Counted from the first letter of the stretch, positions 52,436-61,481 are shown. The stretch is DNA of 64,000 nucleotides from Cyanobacteria bacterium SZAS-4 (GCA_018266255.1 JAFEAT010000004.1:119779-183778), one strand, 5' to 3'. Program-made: numbers and translations. The notes: generated from the sequence alone by a model not told the origin.

Positions 52436-54199
52436 TTGACCCTGCCAACCAGCACTAGCAAACAGACCAGAGCATCCAAGTCGACTTTCTATCTTGCCCT
52501 TGGCTGCGCCATAGCTGCTGGTTCATCGCTTGTGGTGCTGGCTCAAAAACCGTTGGCATTTGGGCAAGCCGGTCAACAATCTAGCCAGGTGGCGAGGGAA
52601 ACACACCGCCTGATCGTGCCGACTGCAGCAGCGCGTCAGCCTAACACTCAAGCAGTGCAAACACCTGCGCCAACCGTTACGCAAGAAGTGGAATCAACGA
52701 CCTCAAGCCATTCCGTCAATACAAATTTAATTGTGCTCAAAGATGTGCAAGGCAAGGAAGTGAAACCATCTGCGGTGCTGGCAGTGGATCAAGATTTGCT
52801 CTTTTTGTCTCCAAAAAACCTCTGGATCTGCAAGGGTGGCGTCGCGAATCTTGGCACCAGCGGAGAATTTTCGTTAACGAAAATCGATCCGCCCAAGAGC
52901 TTCGGCAATCTCAAAATTCAGGAATTCAATAATTTCGTGTCATTCCCGGCGCGCCGCTCTGTAGTGGTTCTGGATAAGTCTGGCGATTTATATGAATACT
53001 CTCCCAGTGCAAACAAGTGGCAGCTGTTCCGTTCCAATCTGCCATTTCTGCAAGGGCAACCAGATCCCGAATTTATCGACCTAAGCGTGGCAGGAAAAAC
53101 CATAACCCTCCTCGATCCCGAACGCAATCAAATCTGGTTTACTCCAGGTGGCGCTGCTCACATGAGCGGCTACTTGAAAGACATTCTGCCCTGGCGCATC
53201 AAGCCGGGCGACACTTATGTTGGCGATGGGCTCTCGATGTGTGGTGATGATAGCGCCGTATACGTATTAAAAAAATATGGCAACATCACAAAATTTAGCA
53301 CCGCTCCTGGTGCGCCAGGCAGTCATCAACTGCCGTTCAAATACAAACGACTGGGAGGTATGCGTCCATCGCGACTGATCACGACGCCAGCTGTCACCAG
53401 CCCACTTTATGTAGTGGAACGAGAAAATAATAGAGTTCTGGTAATTGAAAAGGCAACTGGGCGAATCGCACAATATCTCTTTTCCCAAAACAGTGATTTG
53501 CGTGGATTGCTGCCAACCGATGATGGATTCTGGGTTCTAAACTCGGGGCGATTACAGCAACGCAAATTAGCGCAGCCAGACAGCATGAAAATCGCCTTCC
53601 AGCGGCGTGGCAACGACGATAGATTGGACGGCATGGTTATTCCAATCAAAGGCGTAGCGTTGCCGCGACACGTTGGTGTTTTTCCAGGTGCTCGCAGGCT
53701 CTATCGATTTGGCATTCACGAGGGCATGGACTTCTTTCTGGACCCAGGCAGCAGGACCAAAGTGACCATGAATACGCCGGTTAGAGCAACTGACGGCGGG
53801 AAAATTTTGCGTGCAGATGCTAACTTCAAAGATATGACTTATCCGCAATTCAACAAAGTCATGAATGATTGCTATCGGGAGCATCGTACTTCCGACCACA
53901 ATGAGGATCTGTTTCGCGGCTGTCAGGTCTGGATCAGTCATGGCAACGGTCTCATGACTCGTTATGCGCATTTGAATAAAATCAATCCACAAATCAAAAA
54001 AGACCAATCGGTGGGTCGCGGTGACTTGATTGCCTTTGTTGGAGTTTCTGGTACGGGGCAAAATCTACCGGGCAGAACAAAGTATCCCCATCTACATTTT
54101 GAAATTTGGTTGGACGGAAAATACTTAGGCTGGGGTCTGACTCCGGCGGAAACCATGGGCGTTTACGAGGACATTTTCGGCAACGGAGTGGGTGAATAG
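52436..54199 (+). CDS. exported propeller-like protein with M23/LytM peptidase domain
   Basis: 587 residues, TTG start (no ATG is available). A signal anchor (FYLALGCAIAAGSSLVVLA) is followed by a polar linker. A ~320-residue region has repeated strand motifs (VVVLDKSGDLYEYS, TITLLDPERNQIWFTPGG, AVYVLKKYGNITKF, LYVVERENNRVLVIE) that look like a beta-propeller. The C-terminal LytM domain (about 420-580) has HEGMDF, HGNGLMTRYAHL and HLHFEIWLDG, giving the complete zinc and catalytic His/Asp set. It contains an insertion of about 35 residues with two Cys. It should cut peptidoglycan cross-links or regulate other hydrolases. Confidence 0.86.
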   Translation: MTLPTSTSKQTRASKSTFYLALGCAIAAGSSLVVLAQKPLAFGQAGQQSSQVARETHRLIVPTAAARQPNTQAVQTPAPTVTQEVESTTSSHSVNTNLIVLKDVQGKEVKPSAVLAVDQDLLFLSPKNLWICKGGVANLGTSGEFSLTKIDPPKSFGNLKIQEFNNFVSFPARRSVVVLDKSGDLYEYSPSANKWQLFRSNLPFLQGQPDPEFIDLSVAGKTITLLDPERNQIWFTPGGAAHMSGYLKDILPWRIKPGDTYVGDGLSMCGDDSAVYVLKKYGNITKFSTAPGAPGSHQLPFKYKRLGGMRPSRLITTPAVTSPLYVVERENNRVLVIEKATGRIAQYLFSQNSDLRGLLPTDDGFWVLNSGRLQQRKLAQPDSMKIAFQRRGNDDRLDGMVIPIKGVALPRHVGVFPGARRLYRFGIHEGMDFFLDPGSRTKVTMNTPVRATDGGKILRADANFKDMTYPQFNKVMNDCYREHRTSDHNEDLFRGCQVWISHGNGLMTRYAHLNKINPQIKKDQSVGRGDLIAFVGVSGTGQNLPGRTKYPHLHFEIWLDGKYLGWGLTPAETMGVYEDIFGNGVGE

Positions 54200-54201
54200 A
54201 G

Positions 54202-57200
54202 ATGTACAACTGCATGTCTCGCAAAGAAGTTAGTCGTACAGCCGTTACAATTTTAGCCGCGTTATCCATATCGATTGGTACTGGCACTTTCGCAAGCGCA
54301 AAGTCATCAGCGCACCTGCATCATCACAAATCCGCCACAGCGAACCTGGACGGAGAGCTGATTGCAGGATTCCCATTTCGCAAATCAAAAGATGACGCGA
54401 AAGCGAATTCGGTAAAAGATTCTGACAAAGAATCAGATAATGAGAAGGGCAAAGATCCAGCCAAAGCCGGCGCCAAGGATGAGAAAGCCGCGGCGAAAGC
54501 CGACAAAGAAAAGAACAAAGACAAAGACAAGGACAAAAATAAGGACAAAGACCAGGATAAGCAGCAGAGCGCTTCCGTAGATAAGAAGAAACAGAAATCC
54601 GATGAGAAAGCCGCGGCAAAGGCGCAAGAAGAGAAAGAGGATGCCGAAAAGGAGACTGCAAAATTAGCTAAGAAGTCCAAAAAGAAAAAATCCAAAGCCG
54701 AGAAAAAGCAAAAAGACGAGGCGGCAGATGCAGCCCGTCGAGATCAGGCCGCTGCAGACAAGGCTGCATCAGACAGAGCCACCGCGAACAAAGCAAAGAT
54801 CGAAAATTCAGAAAATGCAAAGAGCAACGTAAATCCACAACTGCAAGGCACTGGATCTGGTGCCGGTGGAGTTCGAGTTCGCTCTGGTTATACAGCCGAC
54901 GCCGCGCTTATCAGCTTATTGAACGACCTGGCCCGGTCGCTGAAAGACCCTTCGGAACAAGCCAAGTTGGGTGATGAAGATCAGAGATTCGTAGTGCAAA
55001 TGGCTCTAGATGTCTTGAACAAGGCTCTTGAATCCAGAGATGACGCAAACAGAATTGTCGATAAGAAGTCGATTGCTGGAAGTTCGATGAGCGCAGAAGC
55101 CTGGTCATCCGGCGACGTTAAGGTATCCAACGATTGTCGAGGTTCACTGGCTGCAGTCTGGGCCAAGAGGGCAAATGGAATTCTCAATGTCACCATCGCT
55201 GGTGCATGCGGAGATAAAGTTACACCTTCCGGAAAAAATGTGGGCGAATATGTTGTGGTTCTAACAGCGCGCTCAACTGTCCAAAAAGGATTTGATATCC
55301 AGACCCAGGCGGATGTCGCATTCTGGCTAGCCAAGCTGAATTCCGTCAATGTCGACGCAGCGTGCTGCGGTACCGAGTGCGCAAGCAGTATTGGCTCGGG
55401 AAATACGGCATCGTCGGCTGATAGCGAGACAAAGGAATTGAAAAAAAATTCAACGGTCGTCTTGCAAGCAATCATGACGGAGCGAGAACGACTGTTCAGC
55501 AGTCAGATCAACAACAACAACAACAATAACAATAACGGCGGCTATACGAGCGTTGCGACCGAAAAACCAGTGGTCGCGAAAGAGCACGAACAATCCGAAA
55601 AAGAAAAAGCCAGAGCGGCGCGCAAAGCCAAGGAAGAGCAAGAAGCGGCAGCAGAAGCCGAAGAAAAGCGTAAAGAAAAACTCGCACAAGCAGAGTCTGC
55701 GGAGAAGCAACGTCATGCTGATGAAGATCTGCGACGCGCAGAAGCAGAGAGCAAACGAAAGCTTGAAGAAGAAGACCGCCGTGCCGAAGCCGAACTGAAA
55801 CAAAAACATGATGAAGAAGTTCGGCTCGCTCAATTGGAAAAGAAGCAGAAAGCTGATGAAAAGTTGCGTAAGGCTGCAGAGAAAGAGCAACGAGCCGCAG
55901 AAAAAGATCAAAAGGCAGCGGAGAAAGAGCGTCTAGCAGCAATCGAAAAAGAGCAGAAGCAGGCAGAAAGAGGTTTCGACAAAAAGAAGCGTCAAGAAGA
56001 GCAAAAGCTAGCTGATGCGAAAAATGATATGACTGAACAGGCGCGCAAAAATCAACGACTTTCGCGAGAAGATGCCATACTCGCTGAAGCCACTCGTCAA
56101 GCTGAACTTGAACAAGCGCAAGGCGTGAGCCCAAGTATGATTGCGAGTTCCAGTGCAGACACAGGAATGCGCACCACTCGAGACGACGCCATTCTTGCTG
56201 AAGCCGCTCGTCAAGTCGAGATGGAGCAATTACAAGGGATTGGTCCGCGCATCGGCGGGGATGACGATCGCCTGAAACGAGACGACGCTATCCTCGCAGA
56301 AGCCACTCGTCAAGCAGAACATGACCGAAGAGAAGCGGCAGACATGCGCATTCCTTTCAGTTCATACAATTCAACCGAGTTTAAAAATTCAGAAGCTGCA
56401 ACTGTGGAAATTGGAGATCAGCAAACCGCTCTACGTCCCACGCCGACACTAGCGGGCGGCAACTCGACGCTGTCGAACGGCGGCGCGGTGGCTTCGGACA
56501 GCAGCACGACAAATTCGTCAATTTCGTCGACGGGATCAGCCACAGAGCCACCGTCTGAATCACTGATGCAATATCCACCGCCGGCTTCGCCTCTGATATT
56601 GGATCCGGCGTACCCCACGCTCATGGCGAACCGGGAAGCGTCCAAGGGATGGGACAGCCCTGGCGTGCCAACAGACGTTCAGCAGCCGAGCACCGGTGCG
56701 ACGATGGTCTTGCCTGAGAGAGCGATCGCCGGACAGTACATAACGGCGTCAGTAATCGACGCAAATCACGCTGGAGAGAGTGGCGTTGAGCTCGGATTCA
56801 ATGGTGTCAGCCTCGCAACTGATGCGCAGGGTCAAGTCACTTTTATGGTGCCCGAGGATGCAGTTCCAGGACGGTCACTCACGGTGGGAATGCCTGGACG
56901 CGCAGGAGTTCGCCCCTTCCCAATCGAAGTGCTGCAGCCGCTCACGACCGCTTCTGGGCAAGATGCACCGAGTGTCGACCGCACATCGCCTATGGTATCA
57001 AGTAACGGCACAGTGATTATCGATGGACACAACTTTGATGGGCGCGCCGATCGCAACAAAGTACTGATCGATGAAAACACAGAATGCAAAATAACGGCGG
57101 CATCTCCCGTGCAATTGCGCGCAACCCTGCCGGTCAACCTTCCACCGGGCGTTCACTTCGCTACCGTTCGATGCGGAAACAACAAAAGCAATCCAGGCAG

Positions 57201-57459
57201 ATTCGATCTGGTGACTGCGGAAGTTCAGCCAGATCCCAAAGAAGCTGGTAAAGAGCAAGAGACAAAGCTGGTTGTGAAAGTCTTAGGCACCACTAATAAA
57301 GTGCAGGTCCATCTGACCAATCAAAACCCTGATGTAATTAAGATTTCGAAAGGAAACGACTTCAGGCTCACCATGCCGGGCGGAGACAACAATTCAACGA
57401 TTGTCAGTGTGCAGCGCTTGCGCAAAGGTTCTTATCGAGTCGTTGCCGTCGTAGAGTAG
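54202..57459 (+). CDS. large exported lysine/alanine-rich coiled-coil protein with IPT/TIG-like domains
   Basis: 1085 residues. A signal peptide (about 10-33) is followed by a Lys/Asp-rich disordered part (KDKDKDKNKDKDQDK). A folded ~180-residue domain (about 225-420) contains four Cys. A nine-residue Asn run comes next, then a long KEEQEAAAEAEEKRKEK-type helix (about 455-610) and three repeats of (R)DDAILAEATRQAE (about 620-710). A Ser/Thr linker and C-terminal beta-sandwich folds end the protein, one matching IPT/TIG (TSPMVSSNGTVIIDGHNFDGRADRNKVLIDE). There is no enzyme motif. It probably serves as a structural or tethering envelope protein, possibly spanning the periplasm. It starts 2 bases after the LytM gene. 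An alternative start is the ATG at 54214. Confidence 0.82.
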   Translation: MYNCMSRKEVSRTAVTILAALSISIGTGTFASAKSSAHLHHHKSATANLDGELIAGFPFRKSKDDAKANSVKDSDKESDNEKGKDPAKAGAKDEKAAAKADKEKNKDKDKDKNKDKDQDKQQSASVDKKKQKSDEKAAAKAQEEKEDAEKETAKLAKKSKKKKSKAEKKQKDEAADAARRDQAAADKAASDRATANKAKIENSENAKSNVNPQLQGTGSGAGGVRVRSGYTADAALISLLNDLARSLKDPSEQAKLGDEDQRFVVQMALDVLNKALESRDDANRIVDKKSIAGSSMSAEAWSSGDVKVSNDCRGSLAAVWAKRANGILNVTIAGACGDKVTPSGKNVGEYVVVLTARSTVQKGFDIQTQADVAFWLAKLNSVNVDAACCGTECASSIGSGNTASSADSETKELKKNSTVVLQAIMTERERLFSSQINNNNNNNNNGGYTSVATEKPVVAKEHEQSEKEKARAARKAKEEQEAAAEAEEKRKEKLAQAESAEKQRHADEDLRRAEAESKRKLEEEDRRAEAELKQKHDEEVRLAQLEKKQKADEKLRKAAEKEQRAAEKDQKAAEKERLAAIEKEQKQAERGFDKKKRQEEQKLADAKNDMTEQARKNQRLSREDAILAEATRQAELEQAQGVSPSMIASSSADTGMRTTRDDAILAEAARQVEMEQLQGIGPRIGGDDDRLKRDDAILAEATRQAEHDRREAADMRIPFSSYNSTEFKNSEAATVEIGDQQTALRPTPTLAGGNSTLSNGGAVASDSSTTNSSISSTGSATEPPSESLMQYPPPASPLILDPAYPTLMANREASKGWDSPGVPTDVQQPSTGATMVLPERAIAGQYITASVIDANHAGESGVELGFNGVSLATDAQGQVTFMVPEDAVPGRSLTVGMPGRAGVRPFPIEVLQPLTTASGQDAPSVDRTSPMVSSNGTVIIDGHNFDGRADRNKVLIDENTECKITAASPVQLRATLPVNLPPGVHFATVRCGNNKSNPGRFDLVTAEVQPDPKEAGKEQETKLVVKVLGTTNKVQVHLTNQNPDVIKISKGNDFRLTMPGGDNNSTIVSVQRLRKGSYRVVAVVE
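55510..55536 (+). repeat. asparagine-codon microsatellite
   Basis: Nine AAC/AAT codons in a row within the 1085-residue protein gene, between its Cys-containing domain and its long helix. Confidence 0.85.
56058..56330 (+). repeat. three internal protein repeats around DDAILAEATRQ
   Basis: Three diverged copies with a spacing of about 34-38 codons: SREDAILAEATRQAELEQ, TRDDAILAEAARQVEMEQ and KRDDAILAEATRQAEHDR. Synonymous differences between the copies show that they are old rather than a recent slippage event. Confidence 0.88.
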
Positions 57460-57517
57460 TTGCGCGCGGTATGTAGTATTATCCTTGGCAGCCCTAATTC
57501 AGGCTGGAGCGCCAAGG

Positions 57518-58126
57518 ATGAGCAACAAAGCGAAGCCAGAACCAGCTGTTGCAGAAACAGCAGATGGCAAATCGAAAACTGCAAAAACTAAAGAGACGAT
57601 GTCGTTTCTCTCGACTCTGGTTCCGTTGCTAGGCGTGTTGGGGACTGCATTCGTTTGGGCCGCAGCAAATTATTACGTTGGCACTGTGGACATAAAACCT
57701 GATGGTGACTATCAAGACATCAGCGTGCAGGTGTTCGACCAGAAGGGTGTCGAGCAGAATTTTCATACGCCTCATTTTTTGCTGCAACCGGGCAAATACC
57801 ACATGGCTATCAATGTGGACAAGAAAGGTGTGCACCATGTAGACACGGAAGTTAAGCTTGGTTCCACGGCCAACATCAAAATCGTAGAGCCGAAGGCTCC
57901 TGTGGAAAGTGGCTCTGAGTCAAACAATGAATCACGAAAACACTGGTGGCAGATCTGGAAAAAATCCAATCCGGATAAAACCGCAACTGACGCAACAGCT
58001 AAATCTGTAGCTAAAACACAGGATAAATCCTCAGCTCAATCACCGGAAAAATCGGTGACTGAAACACCTAATAAATCGACTGAATTTGCGGATCCGGACA
58101 CTCCCGTAACTAAAGAAATAAAGTAA
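57518..58126 (+). CDS. membrane-anchored PEGA-like protein
   Basis: 202 residues. A polar cytoplasmic start precedes one membrane helix (LSTLVPLLGVLGTAFVWAAANYYV, about 28-52). A small beta-domain follows (VDIKPDGDYQDISVQVFDQKGVEQNF, then LLQPGKYHMAINVDKKGVHHVDTEVKLG) that resembles PEGA repeats found in envelope proteins. The Ser/Lys/Thr-rich tail has repeats of K-S-x-A/T-x (KSVAKTQDKSSAQSPEKS). The ATG at 57518 has GGAG 8 bases upstream and is preferred to a TTG at 57485. The stop overlaps the hemL start (TAATG). Confidence 0.78.
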   Translation: MSNKAKPEPAVAETADGKSKTAKTKETMSFLSTLVPLLGVLGTAFVWAAANYYVGTVDIKPDGDYQDISVQVFDQKGVEQNFHTPHFLLQPGKYHMAINVDKKGVHHVDTEVKLGSTANIKIVEPKAPVESGSESNNESRKHWWQIWKKSNPDKTATDATAKSVAKTQDKSSAQSPEKSVTETPNKSTEFADPDTPVTKEIK

Positions 58127-59406
58127 TGGCATCCAGTACAAAGAATAGCGAAAACACCACAAAGAAATCAGAGGAATACTCAAGATTAATTGCGGAGGTC
58201 ATTCCCGGCGGAAATGACAGTCCCTTTCGAGGTTTCGAAGAAGTTGGTGGACATACGATCTTCTTCAATCGAGCACAAGGTTCTAAACTGTACGACATCG
58301 ACGACAATGTCTATCTGGATTACTTAGGAGCCTGGGGACCCGCTATCCTCGGACACTGTGTACCAGAAGTGGTCGGCGCTTGCAAATCTGCGATTGAACT
58401 TGGTGCCGTATTTGGTGCTCCACATGAGCTCGAACTGCAGATGGCAAAACTTGTAATCGAGGCAATTCCTTCGATTGAAAAAGTTCGGTTTGTCAGCTCG
58501 GGAACAGAGGCTGTAATGAGTGCTGTGCGGCTGGCGAGAGGCTTCAAGAAGAAAGACAAAATCGTCATGTTCGAAGGTGGCTATCACGGACACAGCGACG
58601 CGACATTATGCTCTCAAGGTCACAGCTCGAGCGGCGGTGTGCCGTCCTCAACCTCTGAGCAGACAGTTCTTGCGACGTTCAATGATTTAGAGTCGGTGAG
58701 GCAAGTCTTCGCTAAATATAATGGCGAGCTAGCGGCACTCGTAGTCGAGCCTGTCTGTGGTTCGATGGGCGTAATACCACCTAATCCCGGCTTCCTCGAA
58801 GGTCTTGGACAACTTTGTTCAAAACATGGTGTTGTCTTCATCTGCGACGAAGTACTCACAGGTCTGCGAGTCGCTCGAGGCGGCGCACAGTCCCTCTACG
58901 GAATCAAACCTGACATTACCTGTCTTGGCAAAGCTCTCGGTGGAGGCATGCCGATTGGCGCCTATGGCGGATCTGCAGAGATCATGGCACATCTTCAACC
59001 AGGTGGAGACGTTTATCAAGCTGGAACCTTTTCCGGAAATCCTGTCACCATGGCCGGTGGCATTGCAACTCTGAAGTTATTGGCCGATCCAACTGTCTAT
59101 AAGACTTTAGAATCCCGGACAGCGCAATTGTTCGAAGGGCTGCAAGCCTGCATCGATAAAAAATCACTGCCCATCCAACTGCAACGAGTAGGTTCGATGT
59201 TTGGAATCATCTTCTCGGATAAGCCGGTGAGAAACTGGCAAGATCATCTAAACATTGACACAAAAGCTTTCGCGCAGTTCTTTCACAAAATCCTTGCCCG
59301 CGGAGTGTATATGCCGCCGTCATCAGTGGACGCGGCCTGCGTGTCGGCGGCCCACAGTGAAGCCGATATAGAAGAAACGATCAGAATAATGAGCGCACAA
59401 CTCTAA
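58126..59406 (+). CDS. hemL: glutamate-1-semialdehyde 2,1-aminomutase
   Basis: 426 residues. PLP enzyme of the C5 route that makes 5-aminolevulinate for haem. VIPGGNDSPFRGF, FVSSGTEAVMSAVRLARG, FEGGYHGHSDA, CDEVLTGLRVARGG and the PLP lysine in CLGKALGGGMPIGAYGG are the HemL pattern. The C-terminal PPSSVDAACVSAAHSEADIEETI matches the family end. It is translationally coupled to the PEGA-like gene through TAATG, an unexpected partner for a metabolic enzyme. Confidence 0.95.
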   Translation: MASSTKNSENTTKKSEEYSRLIAEVIPGGNDSPFRGFEEVGGHTIFFNRAQGSKLYDIDDNVYLDYLGAWGPAILGHCVPEVVGACKSAIELGAVFGAPHELELQMAKLVIEAIPSIEKVRFVSSGTEAVMSAVRLARGFKKKDKIVMFEGGYHGHSDATLCSQGHSSSGGVPSSTSEQTVLATFNDLESVRQVFAKYNGELAALVVEPVCGSMGVIPPNPGFLEGLGQLCSKHGVVFICDEVLTGLRVARGGAQSLYGIKPDITCLGKALGGGMPIGAYGGSAEIMAHLQPGGDVYQAGTFSGNPVTMAGGIATLKLLADPTVYKTLESRTAQLFEGLQACIDKKSLPIQLQRVGSMFGIIFSDKPVRNWQDHLNIDTKAFAQFFHKILARGVYMPPSSVDAACVSAAHSEADIEETIRIMSAQL

Positions 59407-59478
59407 GAGTGGTGCACCGTCTTGCGAGCGGCGTTAAGAAGAGACGCCCAATTTAATAGCGACGTACAATTTAAGCGT

Positions 59479-59542
59479 TGAGTCCGGCGAGCATCGAGTC
59501 CGGCAAGCGTCGAGTCCGGCGAGCGTCGAGTCCGGCAAGCCT
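59479..59542. repeat. four tandem 16-bp repeats
   Basis: The unit CGAGTCCGGC(A/G)AGC(G/A)T is repeated four times exactly, with the variable base alternating G, A, G, A. The array fills the gap between the convergent 3' ends of hemL and the 107-residue gene and stops one base before the latter's stop codon. Confidence 0.9.
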
Positions 59543-59866
59543 CTACTTGATAGGCAAGAAGCGTCCAATTGCAGACATCAACCTGGCGACAGCTCCCTGG
59601 TCAACAGTTTCGCCAGCGACGCGCAAACGCTCATATTTCTCCACAAGCTTACGGAATTCAGCATCACGTTTGCTGAACTGAGAATTGAGCTCATGATAGT
59701 TCAGGCTCATTGCCACGTATTCTTGATGGCGCTTTGTATAGAGTCTGTCGAATGAGTTCATCAGATGCGATAAAGATTCGGCATCGAGCAAGCCTTTGTT
59801 GTTGAAGGTTTGAAGCATCTGTTCTGCCTGAGTGAACAAGCCTTCTTCGGTTAGCATTTCGCCCAT
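59543..59866 (-). CDS. small helical protein in a glycan cluster, unknown function
   Basis: 107 residues, mostly helical (LTEEGLFTQAEQMLQTFNNKGLLDAESLSHLMNSFDRLYTKRHQEYVAMSLNYHEL, then KRDAEFRKLVEKYERLRVAGE). No family recognised. It is coupled to the upstream glycosyltransferase gene through a TAATG overlap on the minus strand, so it may be an accessory or regulatory subunit of that enzyme (inference). Confidence 0.7.
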   Translation of the reverse strand: MGEMLTEEGLFTQAEQMLQTFNNKGLLDAESLSHLMNSFDRLYTKRHQEYVAMSLNYHELNSQFSKRDAEFRKLVEKYERLRVAGETVDQGAVARLMSAIGRFLPIK

Positions 59867-60738
59867 TATAGTTGCCCCACTGTTATTTCTGTTTTTAGTG
59901 CGTCATGTTCGAGATCGTGATAGTAGCTCATCACATTTGTCAGCCCACGTTTTAAACGCGCGTCGTCACTAGATAGTCGCTGCAAGTCTCGACTTAGTCG
60001 AACTCTTGCAACAGCCAACTCTTGAACACGAACTTTCTGTAGCGACAAAATTGCCGGTAAATGTTGCTTGTATAGATCGAGATTGCGTTGAACTAGAGAC
60101 TTGTAGCGGTCGTCCAGGATGGAAGGCTCGACGCTGCCGGCATGCTGTCTGCGGAAGAAGAGTGGCTGCTTGATCTGCTTGAAGGTGAAGCCCTTCTGGA
60201 GAGCGTCAAGCAAGAACTGGCGGTCTTGATCGCTATCGATGTCTTCACGATAGCCATCTACGACGTCGAAAACATTTCTCTTGTACAAGAATGTATTACA
60301 TACGGTGCCGCGGCTAAGAATCTGCGGAACTTCTAATTCAGGGTAGACGATTGCGTCGGCACTACCGAAGATTCGTATCGCAGTGCAGACGCCATCTTCG
60401 TTACTGTCAATCAGAGCTTTAACTGTCTCAGTGACATATTGTGGTGCAAGCAGGTCGGCGGCATCGAGCGACAGAATGTATTCGCCAGATGACCGAACGA
60501 TACCGGCGTTGCGAGCGACCGAGGTGCCTTTCTGCGATTCCAATTTAAATACGAGCAGCTTAGGATGGCGCAACCCACGTAACAACTGGATCGCGCTCAC
60601 TCCCGGCGAACAATCATCCACAACGATGATTTCTACATTCGCATAAGTTTGAGCGATGACGCTTTCGACAGCATCTCGCAAAAACTCGGGCTGGTCAAAG
60701 TACGGAATAACAACCGAAACAGTTGGTTGTGCAGTCAT
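59866..60738 (-). CDS. GT2-family glycosyltransferase
   Basis: 290 residues. The GT-A fold start is TVSVVIPYFDQPEFLRDAVESVIAQTYANVEIIVVDDCSPG. SVARNAGIVRSSGEYILSLDAADLL carries the metal-binding DxxD-type motif. A C-terminal helical part (about 215-290) is rich in Arg and Leu. It transfers a sugar from a nucleotide donor, probably in surface glycan assembly, given the neighbouring genes. There is no membrane helix. It starts 8 bases after the second GT2 gene. Confidence 0.9.
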   Translation of the reverse strand: MTAQPTVSVVIPYFDQPEFLRDAVESVIAQTYANVEIIVVDDCSPGVSAIQLLRGLRHPKLLVFKLESQKGTSVARNAGIVRSSGEYILSLDAADLLAPQYVTETVKALIDSNEDGVCTAIRIFGSADAIVYPELEVPQILSRGTVCNTFLYKRNVFDVVDGYREDIDSDQDRQFLLDALQKGFTFKQIKQPLFFRRQHAGSVEPSILDDRYKSLVQRNLDLYKQHLPAILSLQKVRVQELAVARVRLSRDLQRLSSDDARLKRGLTNVMSYYHDLEHDALKTEITVGQL

Positions 60739-60746
60739 AAGTCACC

Positions 60747-61481
60747 TCAGCGTCTGAACGTCTTACGCATTTTGAAGAGATCCGAGAACGTTTCCCAGAT
60801 CACGGAGAATTTACCTCCTGATGCGCCTTGCGATAATCTTGGTAGATGGTCTATCGGAATTTCCACAACCTTAAAGCCGGCTCGCTCCGCACGAATGCAG
60901 AGTTCAGCATCAACAAAAGGCGTATGGGATCTTAGAGTTATTTTGTCCAAAATCGATCTACGAAACAGCTTTATTGAATTCACATCAGTATGACGGTGAC
61001 CGTAGAGAAAGCGCAAGAGAGTGTTGTAGATATGCGATTGGAGCTTTCGTCGTGGCGGATCGTTTCGTTTAACTCTCAAGCCAATTACAAAATCATTTCG
61101 CTCAAGCCCTTTGGCCATCGCGAGAAGCTCTTTGGGCGCGTATTGATAGTCACCGGGCAATGAGAAGATCAAATCTTTGCTGCCTGAAAGGTATAGCTCT
61201 CGGATAGTCGCTCCAAAGCCTTTATTCACCTTGTGATTAATCACTTTTATACGACGATTTCTACTAGCCGCTTCCTCGATCTCGGTCAGCGTATTGTCTG
61301 TGCTGCCGTCATTGATGACTACTATTTCGTAGTCACGACATATATCTCGCAGAAGCGCCTCTGAGTCATCGAGCAGACGTCCAATAGTAGTCTCATCGTT
61401 GTACGCAGGTATCACTAGTGATACCGAAGTGATCAACTTTGCAACAGGCGATGAGTATTTTAGGAGAGCTGCTCTTCCCAT
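60747..61481 (-). CDS. GT2-family glycosyltransferase, DPM1-like
   Basis: 244 residues. SLVIPAYNDETTIGRLLDDSEALL and INDGSTDNT start the fold, NKGFGATIRELYLSGSKDLIFSLPGDYQY is the dolichol-phosphate-mannose-synthase-like centre, and RVKRNDPPRRKLQSHIYNTLLRFLYG follows. The usual DADLQ motif reads PGDYQY. Such enzymes often load a sugar onto a polyprenyl phosphate. It lacks the C-terminal membrane helices of some relatives. It lies 45 bases after the aminotransferase gene. Confidence 0.88.
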   Translation of the reverse strand: MGRAALLKYSSPVAKLITSVSLVIPAYNDETTIGRLLDDSEALLRDICRDYEIVVINDGSTDNTLTEIEEAASRNRRIKVINHKVNKGFGATIRELYLSGSKDLIFSLPGDYQYAPKELLAMAKGLERNDFVIGLRVKRNDPPRRKLQSHIYNTLLRFLYGHRHTDVNSIKLFRRSILDKITLRSHTPFVDAELCIRAERAGFKVVEIPIDHLPRLSQGASGGKFSVIWETFSDLFKMRKTFRR

